From Citrobacter arsenatis (GTDB lineage: Bacteria > Pseudomonadota > Gammaproteobacteria > Enterobacterales > Enterobacteriaceae), in NCBI RefSeq assembly GCF_004353845.1, contig NZ_CP037863.1:62001-126000 (forward strand): 64,000 nucleotides of DNA, read 5' to 3'. Position numbers and translations under genes: made by a program. Shown here in pieces: positions 34,469 to 43,978 of the stretch. A model generated the notes under the pieces. The model was not told the origin of the DNA and made no database searches. It saw only the letters and a list, made by a program, of their open reading frames with translations. How positions within the stretch are numbered: the first letter of the stretch is position 1; every line of letters starts with the position of its first letter.

Positions 34469-37400
34469 TCACCCTGCTTTTTTGCGCAATTCAGCCAACC
34501 TAGCTTGAACATCTTCTACGCTCGGGTCCGTAGGGATAAAATTTTGTTTTCCCTTCTCAGTTTCATAACCCGAGGCAAATTTACCCTGAGCGTTTTCTTG
34601 TTCTCCTTTTAATATACCACTGGATGCCTGAACAGTGGATTGTTTTTTAGCAATTTCATCAGCAGAATCGTTGATATTATGCAGATTATCAGATCTTTGT
34701 TCCGCAGCCCTACGTTTCAAGTCATTTTGAGGCTCAAAAGTCTTTCCAGCCTGTTCACGCAATCTTTGCTGATTTTCCTTGAAAGAATCAGACATATCAT
34801 TGCCTGTGATACGCCCGCCCGCGGCATTTCTGTCAGAGGTGATGTTTATCGCCGTACTTACTTGTTCAGTTTCAGAGGCATACTCGCTGCTACCTACTGA
34901 ATGGTTTTCACCACGATGATTGTTAACTACTGGGGCTGAACGGTATTCTTCACCACCATATTGATTTCTAGTATGGCCACTATGATTCTCAGCACTTCTC
35001 ATTGTCTGTCCATCGCTGTAACTATGTCCTGAATCTGCTAAGGACGATTCATTTGCTCGGGCAGAAGTATCTTGCCTTAATGGCATGTTCTGATCGCCAT
35101 ACAATCTATTACTCCCATATAAATGTGAGTCGCCAGAAGATGCACTAATTACCCCTTCTGAACTTTCTGACATATTGTAATGCCCACTCCCTTGTGTATC
35201 TGCAGCTCCTGTCATTTGCTGATTACTCTGAGCAGGATGCACAATATGTTTACCACTGAATGGTTCATGCTCTGAACCGGTTACAAGGTCTGAACGACCC
35301 TGCTGATAATCTCCGGTAATTTCAGGTTTCAGACGTTCATTCACAAACTCCATTGCCGCTTCACGCGCACTTGGGGCACTTGTCAGCATACTCTGTGCTT
35401 TGTCGCCATACTTATTAGCCGCCCAATCCACAAACTCCTGAGTGTAGTTGGTATCCAGGCTTGCACTCTGATTCTGTGCAATAGTGGCCATACGGCTGAA
35501 CTCATCGCTCTGTGTCGAACTGGTTGTGTACTGATGATACTTACTTTCCGCATCATTAAGCGTGGCTGCAAATTGTTGAACATTGCTGGTTGCCGCATTC
35601 TCCGTATGATTTGAGCCATCACTCACTCGGCTACTGGTAACCATATCCATACCCTGACGGAAGTCATTAACTGCCTGGCTGTTCTTGTCATGTCGCAGAT
35701 CTTGCGTACTGGAGTTAGTATTTTGTGTTCCGTGTGAACTCCCATCAGTCCCTTTGTACTCAACCCCCGTATGCCCCTCCACACCTCCGCTGGCACCCAA
35801 AGTCCATTTGCCAATTTTGCCTATAGCTGAATCCCCAATATCTGCTTTACCATAAATTTTACCACCCGCATTAAAGCTGCCTTCCTGTGATTTAGACATC
35901 AACTGGTTGTATGCTTCCTGCGTGGAGATATTGTTTGCTTTGGCGTAGCTCTCCGCAGCGGACATCATCATACTTGCGCCACGTGTGGCATTTGTTGCCT
36001 GGCTGTTTTCACTGCCTGAACTCAGGCTGTCACTGGTACCACTCTGGCGAGATAACTGCGACAGTTGAGACCAGCCACTAGTCACGCTATGGTTATAGCC
36101 ATCCAGTGCTGTTTGTGCCTGAACCTGCGACTGACGCGCTGATTCCTGAAATCCACTGCTGGCCAGCTGGCTGAGTTTCATATTCACCGGGAGATTAGAC
36201 ATAGCACCAGAGCCATCAATAACAGTATGGCCACCGGCAGTCATTGTCTGTGTAGAACCATTATCAGCCTGCCATGTCTGTTGGCCCTGACGTTGTACCA
36301 GGTTTGTATCCATTTTGTTCTGGTTTACGTTGTCCATCGACATATTGTTAAACGACCAGTTTCCATCTGCAGTCGTGGAAGATACACCTGCAGCCGTGAA
36401 GGCCGCCGAACTAAGCATACCTCCTGCAACCTGTGATCCGATTGCCGCCGCGCCCCGGGTAAGGTAGAACGAGAGAACAGGAATCGAGAGTGAAAGATAT
36501 CCGGCCAGGTTTGCCACATCCGAATGCTGTAACGCCACAATATCTTTGTTAGAGAGGACGAGTGCCGTCCCTCCAGTTTTCGACTGCAACCAGTAATTTG
36601 AGGCGTAGTTAAGGATGGCGAACATGATTGGCCATAGCTGGAAATAGATAAAACCACTCACGTATATTTTCAGTGTATTCAGGCCGAATACACCGTGGTT
36701 AGTGGCCGCTAAAGCAATCATTAACGGGAAAAGACACACCAGGATCAACATCAGCAGTGATTGAGCAAATGGCAGTGTGCGTGTTGCCAGTTCGTTCCCT
36801 GATGCCCAACTGAGCCGTTGCTTAGTGGCCGCATTCTCTGTCGCCAGATTCAGCAAGTTTGCGGTATCTGACGAACGGGCTGCGAACCCTTTAATTCCCT
36901 GTCGTATCGCGCTGTTGGTGATATTGTTCTTCATAATCTGCGAGGCAGTCATTCCTCCGGCATAAAAGAAGCCGTAGCTGTCCCCCATCGCACTGGAAAG
37001 CAGTGTTGCTCCATTGATTTTATTGCCGAATATCTTCTGCGTCAGCCAGGTAAACGTGGCGCTGCCAGGATTAGCTTCAACGTTGGCCAGCGTTTTAATT
37101 TCCGCAGCTGCCTGTTGGCAGGTTATAAACTGCCTCGTTGTGGAGGATGTTTTAAATATTCCACGCAACGGGCTTGGGTTACTGGTGATTAGCGCCAGCG
37201 GATCGGACGAGTTAAGCAGCTGATTCACGGTGTATTTCCCGTTCAGCAAAATGTCACCAATTACGCAGTTTTCCACATAATCCGGCAGCATCTGTGCCAG
37301 TTCCGGGTTCTGTGTCGTGAAGTCACTTGTTTCGGCCACTATCTGTGAACCAAAAAGCATCCCCGTTTTGCTGTAGGTTACTGAGTCCGGGCGAGCCATC

Positions 37401-37759
37401 AGAGAATCGTATAACGAAGTCATCTTATAGCCGACACTTGTCGTCAGAGAGGCAATACCAGCCAGCCCAACCGGAACATTATCGGTTTTCCAGACAGCTG
37501 CAGGATCAGATATATCGATCACCTGAACGGAACGCTTCGGAACTAACAAAATCGTGGTAATAATCATGAAAACAGCCAGCCACTGCACAAACAACATCGG
37601 GTTACGTTGTTTGATAAACATGATCAACGCAGCCAGTACCCCGAAGGTTCCCGCCATACGCAGCAGCGTACTGAATGTACTGGATCCGATGAGGGTAACA
37701 ACGGCGTCCAGCGCCGTTTTCCACATCCCCCCACCGTAAATGGTGTAAATCTCAAGCAT
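34469..37759 (-). CDS. traG: TraG mating-pair stabilisation and pilus assembly protein
   Basis: 1096 residues (F TraG: 938). The N-terminal third has several membrane helices (MLEIYTIYGGGMWKTALDAV, MLFVQWLAVFMIITTILLV, LLMLILVCLFPLMIALAA) and is needed for pilus assembly. The rest is a long periplasmic domain rich in Ser, Gln and Asn with coiled-coil character, longer than in F. The C-terminal domain stabilises mating pairs and is recognised by the cognate TraS during entry exclusion. The start overlaps the traH stop by one base. Confidence 0.93.
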   Translation of the reverse strand: MLEIYTIYGGGMWKTALDAVVTLIGSSTFSTLLRMAGTFGVLAALIMFIKQRNPMLFVQWLAVFMIITTILLVPKRSVQVIDISDPAAVWKTDNVPVGLAGIASLTTSVGYKMTSLYDSLMARPDSVTYSKTGMLFGSQIVAETSDFTTQNPELAQMLPDYVENCVIGDILLNGKYTVNQLLNSSDPLALITSNPSPLRGIFKTSSTTRQFITCQQAAAEIKTLANVEANPGSATFTWLTQKIFGNKINGATLLSSAMGDSYGFFYAGGMTASQIMKNNITNSAIRQGIKGFAARSSDTANLLNLATENAATKQRLSWASGNELATRTLPFAQSLLMLILVCLFPLMIALAATNHGVFGLNTLKIYVSGFIYFQLWPIMFAILNYASNYWLQSKTGGTALVLSNKDIVALQHSDVANLAGYLSLSIPVLSFYLTRGAAAIGSQVAGGMLSSAAFTAAGVSSTTADGNWSFNNMSMDNVNQNKMDTNLVQRQGQQTWQADNGSTQTMTAGGHTVIDGSGAMSNLPVNMKLSQLASSGFQESARQSQVQAQTALDGYNHSVTSGWSQLSQLSRQSGTSDSLSSGSENSQATNATRGASMMMSAAESYAKANNISTQEAYNQLMSKSQEGSFNAGGKIYGKADIGDSAIGKIGKWTLGASGGVEGHTGVEYKGTDGSSHGTQNTNSSTQDLRHDKNSQAVNDFRQGMDMVTSSRVSDGSNHTENAATSNVQQFAATLNDAESKYHQYTTSSTQSDEFSRMATIAQNQSASLDTNYTQEFVDWAANKYGDKAQSMLTSAPSAREAAMEFVNERLKPEITGDYQQGRSDLVTGSEHEPFSGKHIVHPAQSNQQMTGAADTQGSGHYNMSESSEGVISASSGDSHLYGSNRLYGDQNMPLRQDTSARANESSLADSGHSYSDGQTMRSAENHSGHTRNQYGGEEYRSAPVVNNHRGENHSVGSSEYASETEQVSTAINITSDRNAAGGRITGNDMSDSFKENQQRLREQAGKTFEPQNDLKRRAAEQRSDNLHNINDSADEIAKKQSTVQASSGILKGEQENAQGKFASGYETEKGKQNFIPTDPSVEDVQARLAELRKKAG

Positions 37760-39123
37760 CAGCGATCACCCCAATGGTAGTTGCTCTGGTATGAGCCGGA
37801 AACGATGGTGGATACCTGCTGTTGCAGGTACTGCATATTGCGGTCGATACCATCCAGCGCATTCTGATCTGCAGCTGACTGCAGTTTCATGTCAGCCAGA
37901 AGCCCCTGCGCGTGAATAACGTTGTCACGCAGCTTCGCGGCGGCTTCTTCCGGGAAATTTTTACCCGCCAGGGACATACTGGCCTGTTTAACAAGCTCCT
38001 GGAGATACTGAATCATCAGATCCTGCGCGATAAAATCCGACACCTGCAGCAGATAGGTCGCGCTCATTCCCATGCTCTGAGCGTTGGTCAGATATTTCAG
38101 TACCGGGACCGACGTGGTGTTCACAAACCCTTTTTCCTGGTCGGTCAACGGCCTGTCATCTACAAGTTTGTTCTGCATGGAGATCATCAGGTTTTTAACC
38201 AGGGTAACAAGAGCGCTTGATTCAGAAATACTGAGGTTGGTGACGACCGGATTAAGACAGAGTGAGGCTTCATCACATCCGTATACTTTCGCTGTACCAC
38301 CGCGCATCAGGACTTTTATCAGGTCACGGTTATCAACCAGCGGCGTAAGAATAGTGACATCACCATTCCTGTTAAAAATGATTGAGCCGACGGTACTCAT
38401 CACCAGTTCTTTCAGGGCGCGGTCACCACTCAATAATCCATTTTTGCTGAGTGAATCCCAGATGAGATTCTTGTTTTTCAACACCTGGTCTTTCTGCTTA
38501 TCTCCGGCCCGCGACGTCACACTGTCGCTCTGCCCGCCGACCGTACACCCCTGACGCGATGCAGCCCAGTCCGCAAACATATTGGTTTCACCGGCAATGT
38601 CCTGACAGATCTTTTGTTGTGACACCTGTGTTACCGGCCATAACCCTCCTATGATGCCCTGTGCTGCCTGACACGAACTCATATTCATTGAGTTTACATC
38701 GCTGGCCAGTTTTTGCAGGAAGTCCTTAGCCTGTTTCAGTTCCGGGACCATCGTCTGCAAAGCAAGGTCAAAGGCATATCCCAGCGCGTTGCTCATGATC
38801 TGTTTAACAAAGCGCTGAATTTCTTCACCGCTAATCATGCTGAATGCACCAAGATAGGCATCAATGCCACCGCAGCCGGCATTGAGGGAGGGTAACTGCA
38901 TCGAAATCAGTTGTACGTTTTTAACCGGATTTCGCAGATACACCGAACCACCTGAAAAGTAACCCGCAGCCTGTCCCTGCCATGCCTGCGCCTGCGAGAC
39001 GTTTCCGCTGTACCCCAGACTGCCAAAAAATCCGTTCAGATCACCATTTACATCGGCCCGGACAGGGGATACTGACAGGCCCATAAAAAAAATACCTGTG
39101 GCTACTGCCAGCGACTTAATCAT
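37759..39123 (-). CDS. traH: TraH conjugal pilus assembly protein
   Basis: 454 residues (F: 458) from the ATG at 39121-39123, which follows an AGGAGG RBS and begins the signal peptide MIKSLAVATGIFFMGLSVSP. Recognisable are FFGSLGYSGNVSQAQAWQGQ, GCGGIDAYLGAFSMISGEE and a C-terminal coiled-coil region (ALDGIDRNMQYLQQQVS). TraH is an outer-membrane-associated periplasmic protein needed for F-pilus extension, acting with TraF, TraW, TraU, TrbB, TrbC and TrbI. Its start overlaps the upstream small gene. Confidence 0.94.
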   Translation of the reverse strand: MIKSLAVATGIFFMGLSVSPVRADVNGDLNGFFGSLGYSGNVSQAQAWQGQAAGYFSGGSVYLRNPVKNVQLISMQLPSLNAGCGGIDAYLGAFSMISGEEIQRFVKQIMSNALGYAFDLALQTMVPELKQAKDFLQKLASDVNSMNMSSCQAAQGIIGGLWPVTQVSQQKICQDIAGETNMFADWAASRQGCTVGGQSDSVTSRAGDKQKDQVLKNKNLIWDSLSKNGLLSGDRALKELVMSTVGSIIFNRNGDVTILTPLVDNRDLIKVLMRGGTAKVYGCDEASLCLNPVVTNLSISESSALVTLVKNLMISMQNKLVDDRPLTDQEKGFVNTTSVPVLKYLTNAQSMGMSATYLLQVSDFIAQDLMIQYLQELVKQASMSLAGKNFPEEAAAKLRDNVIHAQGLLADMKLQSAADQNALDGIDRNMQYLQQQVSTIVSGSYQSNYHWGDR

Positions 39124-39385
39124 GCCCATGCCTCCTGAAAGCTGGTTTCTGAAGCGAAATCCGCAACGCATAATGTCCGGCAGTACAAGCCATAAAACCT
39201 GTGCTCAGTGAGAGCAAGAGCAGTACTGGTATGTCCTGCAGAAAGGTACTCAGCTCAGATTTTGAAAGCCCCCCTGCAAGTCGGGCAACCAGGAAGCCAT
39301 AAATTGTCGCGGATACCAGCAGCGTCACGCTGAAAAGAAGCCAGACGCGCTCGGTACGCGAGAACGCATACGAATGTGTAGTCAT
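39116..39385 (-). CDS. Small inner-membrane protein between trbB and traH
   Basis: 89 residues with two hydrophobic helices (VWLLFSVTLLVSATIYGFLV and IPVLLLLSLSTGFMACTAG). F has the small genes trbJ and trbF in this interval, but I see no clear sequence match to either. The frame is tightly packed: it starts 17 bases after trbB ends and overlaps the traH start, which supports it being real. Function unknown. Confidence 0.7.
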   Translation of the reverse strand: MTTHSYAFSRTERVWLLFSVTLLVSATIYGFLVARLAGGLSKSELSTFLQDIPVLLLLSLSTGFMACTAGHYALRISLQKPAFRRHGHD

Positions 39386-39402
39386 TTTGTAGTCCGGTTT
39401 TA

Positions 39403-40002
39403 TTACTGAGGAGTGACCTGCGCACTTGCCGGCATGGGGGGCAGCGTTTTCGGATCAACATTGTCGAGGTCAGCTTGTATGAGGCTGGCCATCCGACTTT
39501 CAAGAACAGGAATATCCATCACACCCTGCGTTAGTGGATAAGCCCTGAGCGTGTTGACGTTCACCATGAAGGCCGTCGGTGTGGCAATCGGCAGACCGTT
39601 ACCAAAGAAGGTGACAATCTCATCTGCTATAGGGGAAGCAGGGTCTGTCTTGCGTGGTATCATTGGCGAGGGGTATGACGGATCACCGCCTCCATCGAGC
39701 GTATAAGGATAAACTTTGATATCGTGCTGATCGGCCCATTCTTTGATTTGAGGGTCGAATTTTGCGCTGTACTGACAATGTGCTTGCATAAACAATACAA
39801 CCGCATAGTCTTTCATATTAACCTGACGACCGTCAGGTAATGTCATCAGACTGAGTGTCGTCCCGGGAGATTGTTTTGTCAGGGCAACAACTTCCGGAGA
39901 ATTTATTTTAGCCTCATCCATTGCGGCAAGTTCATCCCGAACACTGGCACTGGTTATCAGGGGAAACACCATCAACAGGCTGGCGGCGACTTTACCGATC
40001 AT
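39403..40002 (-). CDS. trbB: TrbB-like periplasmic thioredoxin-fold protein with CxxS
   Basis: 199 residues (F TrbB: 181) with a signal peptide (MIGKVAASLLMVFPLITSAS). Matches TrbB in DGRQVNMKDYAVVLFMQAHC, FDPQIKEWADQHDIKVYPYT and the cis-Pro region IATPTAFMVNVNTLRAYPLT. F TrbB is a disulfide isomerase with a CPYC active site; here that position reads C76-Q-Y-S79, so the second Cys is lost. It could still hold a mixed disulfide but cannot form the usual redox pair. A DsbA-like gene at the operon end may compensate. Confidence 0.9.
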   Translation of the reverse strand: MIGKVAASLLMVFPLITSASVRDELAAMDEAKINSPEVVALTKQSPGTTLSLMTLPDGRQVNMKDYAVVLFMQAHCQYSAKFDPQIKEWADQHDIKVYPYTLDGGGDPSYPSPMIPRKTDPASPIADEIVTFFGNGLPIATPTAFMVNVNTLRAYPLTQGVMDIPVLESRMASLIQADLDNVDPKTLPPMPASAQVTPQ

Positions 40003-40220
40003 GCAGTACCTCCCTTATTTGAAAGGTTACAATCTTCAGTTTGCCATTCATGTACGCATGCGATTGTCATGAGTGTCACTGCAAGTGCCCACATCAGGTA
40101 ACAGGTCCAAATCAACAGGTTTTGGGTGAATGTCACCGGCGCTGCAACCAGATAATCCAGGCACTTTGCTGCCACACCCCACCACAGGAGATAAACCAGC
40201 CTCACAAAGCATGATTTCAT
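39999..40220 (-). CDS. Small membrane protein in the TraQ position
   Basis: 73 residues from the ATG at 40218-40220 (MKSCFVRLVYLLWWGV) behind an AGGAG RBS. Two hydrophobic helices are present (about 4-22 and 33-53). In F the pilin chaperone TraQ, a small inner-membrane protein, lies just before trbB. I cannot match the sequence to TraQ with confidence, so this is a positional suggestion. It overlaps both neighbours by four bases, implying tight coupling. Confidence 0.65.
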   Translation of the reverse strand: MKSCFVRLVYLLWWGVAAKCLDYLVAAPVTFTQNLLIWTCYLMWALAVTLMTIACVHEWQTEDCNLSNKGGTA

Positions 40221-40687
40221 GATTTCATTCTCCTGAAGATAGAACGAGCAGGGATGAGCGCGCCACTGAATAACCACGAGACAAATAACCCCATAACCAC
40301 AGACAGCAGATACAGTTGTCGTATGGTGCTATCAGTTTCCTTTTGCCATTCGGAGGCTGGTTTCCGTCCGGTCAGGCATGTTGCTAAAAACATCGGTGAA
40401 GACTGTTGCAGAACGTTATCCTCTGCGGACAGGGATGGAATGGCCCGTTCATCAGGTAAGTCATCGTGAGATATCTTCGGTTTGTCACACACAGAGATAT
40501 TGACCATCCCATCCGGAGCATCAGCGATAAGGGACCGGGCAGTCGAAAGGAAGCTGCCGGCAATCGAGTTGTTAAATGAAAGTGTGATAAACAGGAAAAA
40601 CAGCACCAGAGAGGGCGCCGTCACCAGAGAAAAAAATGCGACACGCCGCAACGTGCGCGCGGCACGTATATATGCAAATTTATTCAC
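40217..40687 (-). CDS. Membrane protein in the TrbA position
   Basis: About 156 residues from the GTG at 40685-40687 with an AAGGA RBS; the frame is open for 22 more codons into traF. Two hydrophobic helices (about 20-45 and 125-147) enclose a periplasmic or cytoplasmic loop with two Cys (ISVCDKPK, LATCLTGRK). F has the inner-membrane protein TrbA between traF and traQ. Sequence similarity is not evident, so the name is not assigned. Confidence 0.68.
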   Translation of the reverse strand: MNKFAYIRAARTLRRVAFFSLVTAPSLVLFFLFITLSFNNSIAGSFLSTARSLIADAPDGMVNISVCDKPKISHDDLPDERAIPSLSAEDNVLQQSSPMFLATCLTGRKPASEWQKETDSTIRQLYLLSVVMGLFVSWLFSGALIPARSIFRRMKS

Positions 40688-40697
40688 GGGAAAATCC

Positions 40698-41480
40698 TTA
40701 AGAGGCGGGTCTGAACCCGTTGGATACATTAAGAAAGCGCTTGGCAAGTTCATCCTGCGTCATGAAGCCGTAGGACAATGCGCGATAGTTTTTCTTCTTG
40801 GGATCAACCAGAAACAGTGCCGGGAAATGCGTAATGTTCATAGAACGGACCTGACCTGAGTCAGGGCGGCTTTGTGGTAAGGAGGCTGCAACCTGTCCAT
40901 CCACCGATACGGGGATCAGTGATATTCCATTGGATTTAGCAAAATCAGCAACAACACCGGCCATCTGTACATCAATGGGGTCGCTGCCACGGTAAAAATA
41001 GAAGAGGCCATACTGTTGTGACATCTCAGCTACCGCGTGCTGCCGTGCCTGCTGATCTCGCGTCTGAACAAACGGAGCCATACTGTTGTAATGCGGATAC
41101 TCAAGATTGTAATCGAGATCCGGATGACTCAACTGGGCAGCCGCAAAAGACTGGCTGAACATTGATCCCCTGTCAGTCCAGAATTTCTGCCAACGCAGGA
41201 ATGTGGCTGTATTTTCCCTTGTCGGATACAGGATGGCGCGATTAAGCGCCTCCATTGTGTATCCTCTGAGTACCTTTGCCTGTTCCTGGGCAGTCATTTT
41301 GCTGAGGTCAGGAATGACTGGCGGCGCGGGTTGTTGTTGTTTTTGTGGCTTTTCAGGCGGGGTTTTCGGTTCGTTGTACCAGAACCAGCCGGTAAAGGGA
41401 GCTGCCGGTTTCACAATCTCATCTGCTGTTGCAGGCAAACTGACCGTCAGCACCAGGAGAGCTGTTATGAGTTGCCTCAT
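40698..41480 (-). CDS. traF: TraF conjugal pilus assembly protein
   Basis: 260 residues (F: 247). The signal peptide ends at PATADE; then GWFWYNEPK and a Pro-rich segment, and a thioredoxin-like domain without CxxC (GLFYFYRGSDPIDVQMAGVVADF, FPALFLVDPKKKNYRALSYGF). These are the hallmarks of F-type TraF, a periplasmic assembly protein. It overlaps the traN stop by four bases. No trbE-like gene stands between traN and traF here. Confidence 0.94.
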   Translation of the reverse strand: MRQLITALLVLTVSLPATADEIVKPAAPFTGWFWYNEPKTPPEKPQKQQQPAPPVIPDLSKMTAQEQAKVLRGYTMEALNRAILYPTRENTATFLRWQKFWTDRGSMFSQSFAAAQLSHPDLDYNLEYPHYNSMAPFVQTRDQQARQHAVAEMSQQYGLFYFYRGSDPIDVQMAGVVADFAKSNGISLIPVSVDGQVAASLPQSRPDSGQVRSMNITHFPALFLVDPKKKNYRALSYGFMTQDELAKRFLNVSNGFRPAS

Positions 41481-43351
41481 TTTATCCCTCCCTGACCTTG
41501 TTGTTGCTGTACCTGAGCCGCGATTCGGTCTTTTACCTGTTTCACCATCACAGATGAATCCGGGATTTTTTGGTTATCCATCAGGTCACTGTAGAAGTCA
41601 GAAAAATTAATTAAGTCAAAATTAATATTCTGCAATTCCGGGATAGTGATTCCCCGACAGTCAGGATTCTTACCGCTTCCAAACCCAACACCAAGCTGAT
41701 CGCGACGCCCCTGCTCCTGAATTATACGAGCCAGTTTTCCCTCGAACACGCAGTAAACTTTACTCTTCTGAAGACAAACACCCAGAACCTCACGATCGCA
41801 GCGTTCACCAAGACTGACCGTAATCTTTTTCGCTTTTGCTTTACCCAGCGCCAGTTCTTCACTGTTACAAGCCGACAGCCCTACATCCTGGCCCCATCCG
41901 GAGTCTTTACAGCAGTTAGAAAAGCCGGCAATAGCCTTGCGGCAACTGGTCACTTTCCCGGTAAATGCCCTGACATCCATTGCATTCTGACCCTTTTTAA
42001 CATCATCTGCCGCAGATGCCAGTCCAGCCAGTTTTGACACTGCCTCGTCAAAACCACTGTCCCCGGCGCCATCCGTGTCACTGCAGTCCCCCGTTTTACA
42101 AAAGTATTCACCACCGCAGATAATTCCACCTGAAGTGAACTTACGCTGACATTCGTAGTTAACCCTCTCATGCTCGCAATAACTTCCGTTTTGAGTCAGA
42201 CACTGCGTTCCCGTCACGGTACACGCTGGATCATTCATCAGTGGCTCGCAGGTACCATTTGAACCTGACTGAACCAGATACTGATCCAGATACTCCCAAC
42301 AATCACTCCACACCTGCTGGACAACACCATCTATAGTCACAGGTCTGTATCCTCCGGCCTCTGAGCAGACGCTGGATACAAAGACAGGAGCGCTTTTGGC
42401 TGCAAGCACACCTCTGCTCTTTTGAAATCCACAGGATTCAGTCCATTCCACTTTTGGTACGCTGTTATTTTTCTTCACCCGCAGAACCAGACGGATAGAC
42501 ATCGGGACATGTTTATAAAATTTCTGTCGGCCCGAACCGTCCCTGAGTTCATGCGGATGAGATGACGTAAAAGCAACGCCGGCGGTCAGCGTCGCCGGTA
42601 CGGGTGTGAAGCTGACATTCTGGTAATTGCCTTTATTGTGCCAGGGAATTTCTGCCCCCAGAATGGAAACATTCATGAAGAAACGGGGTTTATTTCCGGT
42701 GTTATTTTGCCATGAATAAGTGGCCTGAATAATTTCCCCGCTCACCTGGGGAACGATGGTGACGATATTTCGTCCGTTAATTTCCTGCATGGGTATATCG
42801 TAGAGTTCGTATTGCAACGTCTGAGTTTCCCAGGTGGAATCCCCCTCAATAACAATTTTTGCAGTACGGCTACAGCTTTGTTCTATCCAGGCGTCACGCT
42901 CGCAGGTGTATTTCTCGAATTCAGACTTTGAAACGTTCGTTTCCTGACATTGTTGAGGATTTCCGGTTCCGTTGATCATTCCGTCAGCATTTGATTCTGC
43001 ATCCTTACCTGCTGTAATAAAAGGAGCATTAGGATCGATAACCGGTAACGGGTTTTTTGTTCCGGCATCGATAACTGCCTGACCAGCATTACTGTTCAAT
43101 AACCCTTCCATGCCCTTATTGACAAGTCCACCATCATCTCCGTTTATTCCGCCGTAATACCCTGTTTCAGGTGGATTTGATGTATATCCAGGGATGCTTC
43201 CTGTTACTGAATCCGGATTATTCAGGCTATTAGTTCCCTGCCCTTTATTTCCTTTTCCAAATTCAGCCCCAGAATTAAAAGCATCGCTGGTTGTATCAGC
43301 CACGGCCAGTAACGGCAAAAGGAGTATCAGCCCTCCCCAAAATGCTCTCAT
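41477..43351 (-). CDS. traN: TraN outer-membrane mating-pair stabilisation adhesin
   Basis: 624 residues (F: 602) with a signal peptide ending LLAVAD. It is very Cys-rich, including CEPLMNDPACTVTGTQC, CGGEYFCKTGDCSDTDG, GFSNCCKDSGWGQDVGLSAC and CDREVLGVCLQKSKVYC, the conserved TraN C-terminal pattern. TraN recognises an outer-membrane protein of the recipient; the variable central part (about 170-330) sets receptor choice. Its many disulfides make it a likely client of periplasmic thiol enzymes encoded in this operon. Confidence 0.95.
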   Translation of the reverse strand: MRAFWGGLILLLPLLAVADTTSDAFNSGAEFGKGNKGQGTNSLNNPDSVTGSIPGYTSNPPETGYYGGINGDDGGLVNKGMEGLLNSNAGQAVIDAGTKNPLPVIDPNAPFITAGKDAESNADGMINGTGNPQQCQETNVSKSEFEKYTCERDAWIEQSCSRTAKIVIEGDSTWETQTLQYELYDIPMQEINGRNIVTIVPQVSGEIIQATYSWQNNTGNKPRFFMNVSILGAEIPWHNKGNYQNVSFTPVPATLTAGVAFTSSHPHELRDGSGRQKFYKHVPMSIRLVLRVKKNNSVPKVEWTESCGFQKSRGVLAAKSAPVFVSSVCSEAGGYRPVTIDGVVQQVWSDCWEYLDQYLVQSGSNGTCEPLMNDPACTVTGTQCLTQNGSYCEHERVNYECQRKFTSGGIICGGEYFCKTGDCSDTDGAGDSGFDEAVSKLAGLASAADDVKKGQNAMDVRAFTGKVTSCRKAIAGFSNCCKDSGWGQDVGLSACNSEELALGKAKAKKITVSLGERCDREVLGVCLQKSKVYCVFEGKLARIIQEQGRRDQLGVGFGSGKNPDCRGITIPELQNINFDLINFSDFYSDLMDNQKIPDSSVMVKQVKDRIAAQVQQQQGQGGIK

Positions 43352-43968
43352 TCTCCCTCCTTCAACAACCGTTTTGCTGTTGCTGCACAGTCTCCACGTT
43401 CAGCCACTCTTTCCAGGGCCTGTCTGAGAGGAAGACTGCCGCGAATCACATCAAAATGTCCCGGACAGGTCACTACCAGAGCAGGTATGGCGGTAATGCG
43501 GTATTCGGAATACAGTGTCGGATCTATTTGCACACCAATATTTTTATCTTCTTTAGCCAGTTCAAATATCGTCGCAGCGGTCTGACGCATATCGTTGTTA
43601 ACCAACCCGCGAAGAGTAGCGGGAATGCCATAACGGTTTGCATCACGAAGCATGGGTAACAACCCCTCACGGGGCAGGCCCAGACTGACAAAATAGATGG
43701 CGGGGAAAGTACGCTTCTCCACATTCTGGCTGGCCTGTTGTTGACGGTTAATATCCTCCTGAAGACGGTTAATCTGTTTCTGTTGCTCGATTGGGAGGGG
43801 CAATGTCTGGCCCTGAAGGTTCTGTTTAAATACTTCCAGCTCCTGCTGTTGCTGTTTGATCCACGACATATCCCTGACGGACACAGCAGACTGCTCACTG
43901 GCTGATACAAACGGGGTGCAGAATATAAGAGTGCAGGAAAGCAGCACCCGGCACTTTAATGTTTTCAT
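43348..43968 (-). CDS. trbC: TrbC pilus assembly protein
   Basis: 206 residues (F: 212). After a signal peptide (ending FVSASE) comes a helical QQQQELEVFKQNLQG...INRLQEDINRQQQ segment, then the family core IYFVSLGLPREGLLPMLRDA, IQIDPTLY-type VQIDPTLYSEYRITAIPALV and a Cys pair (TCPGHF, GDCAAT). TrbC is periplasmic and interacts with TraW during pilus extension. It overlaps the traN start by four bases and has an AAGGA RBS. Confidence 0.93.
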   Translation of the reverse strand: MKTLKCRVLLSCTLIFCTPFVSASEQSAVSVRDMSWIKQQQQELEVFKQNLQGQTLPLPIEQQKQINRLQEDINRQQQASQNVEKRTFPAIYFVSLGLPREGLLPMLRDANRYGIPATLRGLVNNDMRQTAATIFELAKEDKNIGVQIDPTLYSEYRITAIPALVVTCPGHFDVIRGSLPLRQALERVAERGDCAATAKRLLKEGE

Positions 43969-43978
43969 TGTTTATTCC

